A stretch of 64,000 nt of DNA. It comes from Nitzschia sp. pyKryTriq1 (taxonomy: Eukaryota > Bacillariophyta > Bacillariophyceae > Bacillariales > Bacillariaceae). The position numbers and the translations under genes were made by a program. The stretch's first letter is position 1, and every line of letters starts with the position of its first letter. This document shows, piece after piece, positions 39,351 to 47,700 of the stretch. The stretch is taken from the NCBI GenBank assembly GCA_956465555.1, contig OY101123.1, positions 1,984,001 to 2,048,000 on the forward strand, in the 5' to 3' direction. The notes beneath the pieces were generated by a model. The model had not been told where the DNA came from, searched no databases, and saw nothing but the letters and a program-made list of their open reading frames with translations.

Positions 39351-40472
39351 ATGGCCAACTTGACCGACCCATTGATCCGAGCCGTTCAGGGCTCGGACCC
39401 TCAGAATCTCATGGAATACATTACGCGTCAAAAGATTTACGATTCGAGATTTTGGAAGGAAGAATGTTTTGGTTTGACCGCGGCCGATGTGTTGGAAAAG
39501 GCGGCCAAATCCTTGACGTGTATTGGTGGAACGATGGGTGCCAATCAACAACCGACCAAATTTTTGTGTCTGACGCTGAAACTATTGCAACTCCAACCGG
39601 ACCTCAAGGAAGTGATACAAGACGAATTCATTCATCAAAATCACTTTAAATATGTCCGAGCTTTGGGAGCGTTTTATTTGCGATTGACGGGACGACCTGC
39701 CGATATTTACCAAACACTCGAACCGCTGTATTGCGATTATTCCAAACTCAAAGTCCGAGAACGCAATGAATGGAAACTCACGTATATGGATCAAGTCGTT
39801 CAGGAATTGTTGACGGAAGGATATTTTGTCGGAATCACCCTGCCACGATTGCCTGCCCGAGAAACCTTGCAACAAGAAGCGTATTTAGAAGAAGGTCCAC
39901 GAAACACGGCCTTGGAAGAAGCTATACTGAAGGCGGGGGGATTGGAAGAATATCTCCAACACAAGGCTCATGTGGAAAAAAGTCCGGCTGCCATTGAATT
40001 ATGGAATGAACGGACAGGAAAATCAGTAATACCAACAACTAGCAAGAACAAAGAAGAAAAGGAAGGACATCATGATGATGATGCGTCCGAACCAGCCGGC
40101 GTATCGGGTGTAGTACGAAGAATAGAAGAAACATCGCAAGAAGAACCTTATTCCTCGTCGACCATCATCAGCATCAAACGCAAAGAAACAACAAGGAATC
40201 ATCACGATGAGGATGAGGACAAAGATAAAGATGAAGAACAAGGCCCCCAAAAGAAGAAGCAACGAAAATCGTCCAAAAAAGAAAAGGGATATGGTTCCTT
40301 GTTCAAAAAAGATAAGAATAATAAGCAAGGAGAGAAAGAACGACAGTCCACTTCGTCGTCGTCATCATCATCCAAGAACAAGAATAATACCAAAGCTCCC
40401 GAGGAGGGATCCGAAGAGTACTGGAACCAAGAACGAGCCAAGTTGGGACTCAAACCTCTCAATAGCAAATAA
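39351..40472 (+). CDS. PRP38: Pre-mRNA-splicing factor Prp38
   Basis: The 373-residue frame is intronless. Residues 1-185 form the Prp38 domain: DPLIRAVQGSDPQNLMEYITRQKIYDSRFWKEECFGL as its start, then IGGTMGANQQPTKFLCLTLKLLQLQP, VRALGAFYLRLTGRPADIYQTLEPLYCDYSKLK and the TYMDQVVQELLTEGYFVGITLPRLPAR end. Prp38 joins the spliceosomal B complex and is needed for its activation. The C-terminal half is charged: KNKEEKEGHH, KDKDEEQGPQKKKQRKS and a poly-Ser stretch, taking the place of the Arg/Ser tail of animal PRPF38A. It ends in EYWNQERAKLGLKPL, a motif shared with spliceosomal proteins. Convergent with the GAF gene 200 bp downstream. Confidence 0.92.
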   Translation: MANLTDPLIRAVQGSDPQNLMEYITRQKIYDSRFWKEECFGLTAADVLEKAAKSLTCIGGTMGANQQPTKFLCLTLKLLQLQPDLKEVIQDEFIHQNHFKYVRALGAFYLRLTGRPADIYQTLEPLYCDYSKLKVRERNEWKLTYMDQVVQELLTEGYFVGITLPRLPARETLQQEAYLEEGPRNTALEEAILKAGGLEEYLQHKAHVEKSPAAIELWNERTGKSVIPTTSKNKEEKEGHHDDDASEPAGVSGVVRRIEETSQEEPYSSSTIISIKRKETTRNHHDEDEDKDKDEEQGPQKKKQRKSSKKEKGYGSLFKKDKNNKQGEKERQSTSSSSSSSKNKNNTKAPEEGSEEYWNQERAKLGLKPLNSK

Positions 40473-40673
40473 CAGAAGTAAAAGTAATGACTACACTGTA
40501 CCTGCGCTACAAGTATGATACTGATATAATACGTTTAGGACTAGAATTATTCAGCATGGTCATTTCCAGTTTCACCAGTTCCAATTCCATATAAAAATTC
40601 TGGATATGGCGACGACAACTCGTTTCGTCCACTATGGGTTTCATGCCATTTTTTTATATTTCTCTTTTTCCTT
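40473..40673. other. Convergent spacer
   Basis: AT-rich 3' flanks only. Confidence 0.4.
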
Positions 40674-41375
40674 TTAGGCACTCGCTCTTCGATGAATAGG
40701 GCGGGGCTGCTTTTGACGAGTAATGATCAAAAAGACGGCCTCTTGCGCAAAGTCTTCCAACCGACGAATCTGTGCCGCCGTCAACGTGCGGGGCTTGAAA
40801 TCAATCACACAAAAGCTTCCCAGAATATCTCCCTCGGGAGTACGAAGCGGCGCTCCCGCATAAAACGTCACATTGGGCGGACCGGACACCAAAGGATTGT
40901 TCTTGAATCGATCGTCTTCGTTGGCATCTTCAATCACCATCGGCCCTAATCGTTCCTTTCGCTTGACGACGTGCTGACAAAAGGAAACACATCGTGGAGT
41001 TTCGGTGGCGGGAAAGCCTTGGACGGACTTGAACCACTGACGGCCGACATCGACCAGGGTGACGACGGCGACTGGAATGTCGAAATAGGCTTGGGCTTCT
41101 TTGGTCAGGTCGTCAAAGTCGGTTTCGTTTCCGGAATCTAGAACGTTGTAGGACTTGAGAGTCATTAATCGGCGCGCCTCCGCTCGGACATTGTTGATAT
41201 CTCCCTCGGTCGTCTTGGCATCCCACACGGGGTACTGCCAGTCGGTCAATTTGGCCGCACGGAGAGCCTCGGCCAGAATATCTTCTGTCTCGTAGTCTTG
41301 CACGGTGGTCGCCTTTTGAATAATGGGAACTTCTGCTTCTGCTTCTGCTTCTTTTTCCTGAATTTGAGCCGTCAT
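40674..41375 (-). CDS. Single-domain GAF sensor protein, bacterial type
   Basis: The 233-residue protein has an acidic N terminus (about 70 residues) and a single GAF domain: RLMTLKSYNVLDSGNETDFDDL, AYFDIPVAVVTLVDVGRQWFKSVQG, ETPRCVSFCQHVV, VIEDANEDDRFKNNPLVSGP, VTFYAGAPLRTPEGDILGSFCVID and PRTLTAAQIRRLEDFA. This is the GAF subtype usually found at the N terminus of bacterial histidine kinases or diguanylate cyclases, where it senses small molecules or redox state. Here no output domain follows, so it may act as a soluble ligand binder or a subunit. There is no targeting signal, so the cytosol is likely. The small-molecule ligand cannot be told from sequence. Ancient acquisition from bacteria is plausible; the N terminus shows diatom-like Glu/Ala repeats. 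Confidence 0.82.
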   Translation of the reverse strand: MTAQIQEKEAEAEAEVPIIQKATTVQDYETEDILAEALRAAKLTDWQYPVWDAKTTEGDINNVRAEARRLMTLKSYNVLDSGNETDFDDLTKEAQAYFDIPVAVVTLVDVGRQWFKSVQGFPATETPRCVSFCQHVVKRKERLGPMVIEDANEDDRFKNNPLVSGPPNVTFYAGAPLRTPEGDILGSFCVIDFKPRTLTAAQIRRLEDFAQEAVFLIITRQKQPRPIHRRASA

Positions 41376-42208
41376 ATTCTTTTTGATATATATATATTAT
41401 TTGTATTATAGAATTGCACTTGAGATCGAAGGAAATGGATAAAGTGTAGCGAGCCTTGGGCGCACTTTGTCTTGGAATACTATTACCGGTATGGGTATTA
41501 GTAGCCTCTATTATTTGTGGCTGGTGAACTTCGAAATGCACTTGCTTGCTGCTATTATGCTTCTTCGTTTGTGATGTTGTACTCGTACATACCTGCTGGT
41601 CGTACGTATTGTTTTGTACGTACTGAGTACTGGTAGTGAACTTCGCATATTGCGTCGCTTTTGCCTTTTGTGGTGATCTTCACTAACTGCATGCATTTTG
41701 CGGCATGCGTGCATCCATGATCCCAGTAAACTCGTAATACGTACGTGTTTTGGTTCGATCCACCCTTGCTTGCCGGTCATTGTAATAAGTATGATTCTCT
41801 TAGTACAATGTCATAGGGCATATTAATGAGGTTCGCGAATCTCAAAAACCTCCATAAGACATTTTGAGCATTTATGATCCTCCACGTCAATGGGTGTGAC
41901 GTGGTAACTGGTTGAACTAGTACAGGACGTTGCAACATCAGCATGATGTACTACAAACAACTGCGCGTGCGCCCCAAATAGAGAACGTCAACAAAACTTC
42001 AATCCATCCATCACGCCGCTGCATTATCCATCCGTCCGACAATCGCATCAGCAGCGACGAGACTACTAGTAGAACTTTACCGGCACATACGTAAAACGAT
42101 GAGACCATGCTTCGACGATGATGACCTACTAGATTTCTGAATCGGCTATTGACATGATGACCTGGTGGTATCCCCCCACCCCCACCTTCTTGCTGCAAAT
42201 AAGGCGAT
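41376..42208. other. Divergent spacer between GAF and SDR genes
   Basis: TACCGGTA at 41484-41491 and several GTAC motifs are present. A box resembling a tRNA T arm at about 41752 has no matching acceptor stem. No gene is seen. Confidence 0.4.
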
Positions 42209-43192
42209 ATGCCGCCACCAGTCTCGCGCACAATCCTCTTGTTGCTACTACTAGTAGTATTACTCGCTCCAACAAGCGTTTCGACAATGACATTACAAGG
42301 CAAACGAGTCCTTGTGACGGGCGCAGGACGAGGCATTGGTCGAGCGATTGCTTTGATTTGTCAAAAACAAGGAGCACAAGTGGCAATTGCTTCGAGGACA
42401 GCCTCCCAGCTGGAGGAAACTGCAGCGTTGGCCGCGTTGACGACCACGGCGGCGGCGGCGGCGGTGGGCAAGGAGGAAGTTTGTGATACTACTACTAGTA
42501 CCAAAAAACAACAACAAACAATGCTGCAACTGACGTGCGATGTCACCAATCCAACGCAAGTCGAATCGATGGTTCAAGAAATTGTGGACCAGTGGGGTGG
42601 TTTGGATATTCTCATCAATAATGCGGGAGGCGCCCAACCCTCGAAAGGAACCGTCGATTCTTCTCCTCCGACCATGATGGATCCCCAAGAGTTCCTGCAT
42701 TTGCTACAGTTAAATGTGGTCAGTGTCCATATCGTCACGTCGGCGGTATTGCGTTTGGCCATGACGCAAGATGATGGTGGCGGGGGGGCGGGGGGACACA
42801 TTTTGAATATTTCCAGCAAGGCGGGAAAGGTGGGGCTTGCCAACATGAGCTTTTATGTCGCTTCGAAATTTGCGTTGGAGGGACTGACGGCAACGTGGGC
42901 CAAAGAATTAAAAGAACGTAATATTGTCGTGAATTCTATCAGTCCTGGTATGGTCGATACGCAATCTTTCCCAAAGGCTCCTGGACGACCGGGGGTACGA
43001 AGTGCCGAATCGATTGAAGATGCCTTGATCATGGCATTAACGGCTCCCATGAAGTTTTCAGGCCACTATATTCATGTGGACGAGCTTGATATGACTAGAA
43101 AACACAAATTGCCCGACTCGGCCGCTTGGAAGAAAATCGACGAGGATCCAATCGAAGATTTGCTACCATCTACTGGTGGTGCCGGCGTTTGA
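42209..43192 (+). CDS. Short-chain dehydrogenase/reductase with signal peptide
   Basis: The 327-residue frame begins with a hydrophobic leader (SRTILLLLLLVVLLAPTSVS), then a classical SDR: the cofactor motif VLVTGAGRGIGRAIAL (about 34-49), a basic residue after the second strand (IASRTASQ) that suggests NADP(H) preference, the structural motif DILINNAGG, the catalytic Ser in HILNISSKAGKVG and the Tyr-x-x-x-Lys pair in SFYVASKFALEG, and the closing VVNSISPGMVDT. The substrate cannot be told; classical SDRs of this form reduce 3-oxoacyl groups, steroids or sugars. A Thr/Ala-rich loop (about 75-103) is inserted after the second strand. The leader suggests entry into the ER. An inner Met (MTLQGKRVL) could give a cytosolic form. 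Confidence 0.85.
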   Translation: MPPPVSRTILLLLLLVVLLAPTSVSTMTLQGKRVLVTGAGRGIGRAIALICQKQGAQVAIASRTASQLEETAALAALTTTAAAAAVGKEEVCDTTTSTKKQQQTMLQLTCDVTNPTQVESMVQEIVDQWGGLDILINNAGGAQPSKGTVDSSPPTMMDPQEFLHLLQLNVVSVHIVTSAVLRLAMTQDDGGGGAGGHILNISSKAGKVGLANMSFYVASKFALEGLTATWAKELKERNIVVNSISPGMVDTQSFPKAPGRPGVRSAESIEDALIMALTAPMKFSGHYIHVDELDMTRKHKLPDSAAWKKIDEDPIEDLLPSTGGAGV

Positions 43193-43486
43193 GTTTGTTG
43201 TACTACTTTCTTAAATAATGATACTACTAGTACTACTAGTTCTCTGTTTTTGCGAGCTCTACTAGAGTAAACTGATAGTACTACTAGTAGATGCTGCCCG
43301 CCCCTGTCCCCCCATATAATACTGGACAGGCGAGCAGCACCTTCAAGTATCAATAGTGCTGTTACCGTAGAACGAGCTCTCTCAGGTCTATACACGTAAC
43401 AAACCTAGTAGTATAATCCTCTTGACTAGTGTATGCACAAGCGAGATCCCGATCTTGGATGTCAAGGAAAGGATCGGTCGTCATAG
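43193..43486. other. Spacer before the pseudokinase fragment
   Basis: No exon encoding a kinase N lobe is visible in this short interval, which contains TAC/GTA repeats. Confidence 0.5.
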
Positions 43487-44320
43487 TACAAAAATTTGAA
43501 TCCCTCCATGATTGGTTTTGACGCCGATGGCAGAGCCAAAATCTTGATTGAAGGTGGATCCTTTGTCAACGCTCCTCCGAACGGGAACAGCAAGACAGTA
43601 GGCGAAGATCTCCTTTGCTACCAAGCCCCCGAAACGTTGTCGGGGGGGATGACGCCCCAGGCAAGCGGTGATGTCTATTCTTTCGCAATGATTTTGTGGG
43701 AGATTTCTACCTTGGAATCACCATATGAATCAATTGTTGGAAGTCGGCAGAAGGTTTCTAAAGACAAATTCGAGTCTCTTGTTGTTTCCAGGAAGCGACG
43801 CCCCAATCTATCCAAGGCTAGTATCCCCTCTGGATCCCTTCGCCAACTCATCGCCAGCGCCTGGGACCCCAACCCGGATGCCCGTCCTTCGTTTACGCGA
43901 GTGTGGTTAAACGTGGTGAAAGTATGCGAACAAGGAAGCTTGGATAACAAGACTGTTCCTTCCTCCTCTTGGAGCCTTGGTATTCGTGTGGCCGCCCACT
44001 TGAAGGCATTTCTCGGGAAGTCTTCCTCATCCAGCGAAGAACCGGGCACCACCAGCAGCCAGCGATCATTCTCCCAGAAGTCTGCTGTCTCAATGTCTTC
44101 GAGGGCAGGTAGCGAGAGGTCGCTCTCCCAGAGGGCTGTCTCAATGTCTTCGAGGACTAGTGGCGAACAAGACGATGACGCCGACTCCGTCTATTCGGAC
44201 GAAGAAGAAGAATCTGAACCATTCAGCATTCATTCCCACCGCCCGGCTCTCTCTGCCTCCTTCGTCCTGAAGCAAAAACAAGAAACCAAGCTGTCAACTG
44301 TTCTTTTCCTGAAGGCTTGA
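43487..44320 (+). pseudogene. Truncated TKL-type pseudokinase (C lobe only) with Ser-rich tail
   Basis: The open stretch begins at 43487 without an ATG; the first ATG is at 43508. It aligns with the back half of a tyrosine-kinase-like kinase. YKNLNPSMIGFD stands where HRDLKPxNIGFD is expected, so the catalytic Asp is Asn. KILIEGG stands where KIFDFG is expected, so the DFG Asp is lost. YQAPETLSGG, SGDVYSFAMILWEISTLESPY and LIASAWDPNPDARPSFTRV keep the APE, subdomain IX and XI motifs. The N lobe, with its glycine loop and Lys, is absent. A tail of two Ser-rich repeats (KSAVSMSSRAGSERS and RAVSMSSRTSGEQ) follows. It is either a decayed gene or a truncated scaffold. A short protein from the ATG at 43508 remains possible because the frame is open for 270 codons. 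Confidence 0.65.
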
Positions 44321-44751
44321 TCGATCGGCCTCGTCGATCATCAGGACGCATCAACAACCAACTTGGTGCACCACCGCCACCCTTTCTTGTTGTTGTTCTT
44401 TGATTGTATATTAGGAACCCGTATCTGCTACTAGAAACTGCCACATAACTTGTACCACGATGCATCCGTTGCCTGAGTATTCTGTGCTACTACACTAGTA
44501 GAGTAGCTACGACTGTATAGTTGTCCCCATCGATCTTCAAACTTTGACCATCCGGCAGTACTAATCTTTGAGTCACAAGATTTGGATTACGAGTACGAGT
44601 ACAGATGATTACCATATAGTGTAGACTATTACGCGACGCGATGAGTATTATTTGTTCAAAGCTGGACTCACGCTCATACGAAGTAGCGAGAGAGTGGTCA
44701 AAGCTCATCTTTTCGAGGCAAAAGTTGGGCTACTCACGGATGGTCGCGCAT
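44321..44751. other. Convergent spacer
   Basis: No gene is seen between the pseudokinase stop and the IRE1 stop; TACTAGTA-type motifs are present. Confidence 0.4.
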
Positions 44752-47700
44752 TCATGTAGCCCTCGCAGGAGCGGGGCTTTTCTTTTTGGCCCCATCAGCT
44801 GGTTCTTTCTTTCCCTTCCCTTTCCCAGTGTTCCACTTGCCTTCTACTTTGCGGGTGACCTCGATGGAACGGGCCGCTCCGTACGTGTCTTCGCCACCCG
44901 AGTGTCGTGGATTTTTGCTGTCGCCATTTTTATCCACTAGCTTACCCCACCTTCCCTTCTTGCCTTCTTTCACTCGTAGTTCTACCGGACCATGGGCAAA
45001 CACACATTTGTTTCGCTTTCGCATAGGACAGAACGTACCCATGCTTTCGTCCCAGTGATTGCAGAGCCGAGTTCGAAACTTTGGATCTTCCGCAGCGCGC
45101 TTGAGATTTTGATCTTTCTTACGAAACCCGGGATCGATTCTTCGAGCCCACTCTGCATCTGATCTGCTCCATCCACGACAGTTGAGCTCCTTGGCGGCTG
45201 TGCTTCCTTCCCATGCGATGACATCTTGTGCGGCCTCTGGCTGGGTTGGAGCATCGACTAACGAGGGTTCCAAACCTTCCGCCAAGGCTGCTTCGTTTGC
45301 TTTCCGTGTTTCAATGGTACTACGCTCTTGCACAATCGCGATTGTTGAGTCAACGTCCTTGGTATCAGGTAGAACCATCTCGTCTGTGTCCTCTCCTGTC
45401 CGACATGTGCTGTCACCATCTTCCGATTCCGGAAAGTCGTGTGGCTGAGGACTATCGCTCTCGTGTTGAACGACAAAAGACTTGGGAGTTGAAACAGTGG
45501 GCGTTGGACGCTTTGTAGGTTCTGGTGTTTGTGGTAGTGGTGGAATATCATATTTTACCATGAGAGGATCGTCAACGGTAAGTGCCGATCGGCTACAGTT
45601 CCAGCAATGCATCAAGAGGCGCGGAAATTTTTGTTCAAAGTATTCCAGGAGAGTATCTTGATTGGCGACCATGGCTGCGCGAAAGTCTTCTGGTAGCTCA
45701 TCAAAATGATGGTGCTTATTTCGAATCAATCGAAGTAAGTCACGTACCGACGATGGGTCGTAAGTACGGAAGCGCTGCATGTTGCTTATCAGTGGCTCGT
45801 CCAGTCTTTCGTCCCAAGACGTGCCCACCACATCGACAGCGCCGCGTTCAATCGCCAGGCTGCTGATCAGTTGAATAGATGTAGGCACTGTAGCGTCAGT
45901 TTCAAGCCGGTCTGAAAATTCACAGAGAAAGGACAGCTTCTTCTGAGACGCCCAGAAGAATGGATGCTCACAAATTTGCTTGGCAGTCGGTCGACGCGTG
46001 GGGTCGCGACTTAGCATGGATCGCACTAACTGATAAGCGTCGGGAGAAATCTTGTCCAAGGCTTCGATCGCTGGACGATTGTGCACAATATTTGCCTCTC
46101 GTTCGTACCATTCACCAAAGGGATGATAACCTGGAACAAGTGTCGAGTAAAAGATGCACCCAAGCGAAAAAATATCGACGGAGCGGCTAGTTCGAAGGTT
46201 TGGGGTGGGTAGATCGATAGGAGAAGCATCAGGATTGGCCGAGTTGCTCTCCCCTGACCGTGCCGAGGCGTCCGAGGCAACCCAACGCAGCGCCATGACC
46301 TCTGGAGCTTGCCATCCCACGCTCCCAGGCCCAACTCCAACAGAACTCGTGCCCCCTTTCGTTCCCTGGAATGAAGAAGTGGCCATCATGCTGCCACCGA
46401 GACTACTCTGCCCAGCGATTTGTTTCCCCAAACCCATGTCTGATATCTTGGCAATATAGGAACCATCGAGAAAAGTTTGGTAAGTATTAGTATCTTCTTT
46501 TTTCGCCTTCTTCTTCCCATTCTTGGTGATAGCCAGCAATATGTTTGCTGGCTTCAAATCCCGATGAACAATTCGAAGACTGTGCAAGTGGTGCACTCCA
46601 GATACAATTTGCTGCAACACTAGCTTGGTGGCGGTCAAAGGGATCATGGGCGCTTGCCTAGAGAGAACAAGGTCAGATGATGCTGGTTCGTTGGCTCGTA
46701 GCACACCAATCATATCATGAAGTGATAGATCACAGAGCTCTAATGCCAAGTAAACAAAATCTCCACGAACTTCCTTGAGGAAGTATCGAACCACATTGGG
46801 GTGACCATCGCTTTCGATCAAGAGTCTAATCTCACGATCAGCACTAGCATGGTAGGCCTTGAGCATTCGCTTGACAGCCACGTCACGCCCGTCCAATACA
46901 CCCTTGTAGACCACGGTTCCTTGACCACCGAAACCAAGTACCTGATCGCTGACTTGAATGACATGTTGCTGCTGCAACTGAACTTGTTGAGAGGGTTGCA
47001 CAGTCTGTATGGCGACTGGTACCGAAGCCTCGGTCATTGCTGCTCCATTTTGTTTGGAAGTATCCTTGATTTCGCCGTCTGGACCTTTCAAGATCCCTGG
47101 CGGGGTGGTGGCACCATTTTCCGTGGAGGATGATTCGTCCTGTAATCGTTTTCGGCGTCCTAGCTCAAAGGATAGTACGAAGATCAAGGCGATCGTAGGC
47201 GGAAGCCACGAGCCCAGGATTTTCAATATTTTGGAGTATCGAGATTTCGGGCGTGGATTTTTGGGCACAAAGTGATTGGTATTCACATATCCGTAGTCAG
47301 GATGATACACCACGGCTGCGGGTTGTTGCTGCTGCTGCTGCTGCTGCTTGTTTTTGCTGTGAGATATCAATGCCATTTCATGAGAGTTTCGTTTGATATC
47401 ATCAAAAGGTGGAAGACCTTCCGATTGAAATCGATTGTCGTTTCCCCTCGCAAAATAGTCGATTCTTGGCGGTTGATGTTTGTGGTGATCAACGAGACAT
47501 GAGGGGAAATTCGATGAGGTTGGGTGACAGGGCTTTCGGTGAGAGGACGACGTTTCGTGATGGTGATGGTGATCGGACGTGTGGGAGGACAGGTGGGTTG
47601 CCCCACGCCCTCCCGACAACTTGGGCACAGTCTTGTGTTTAGACGCAGCAGTGGAGGCTATTGCCGCGGCGTGATGATTCGATGAGTGAAGCACTGACGA

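Noticed and set aside
41700-41780. Possible tRNA (GGTTCGATCC box)
   Set aside because: No complementary acceptor stem or anticodon arm could be found around it.
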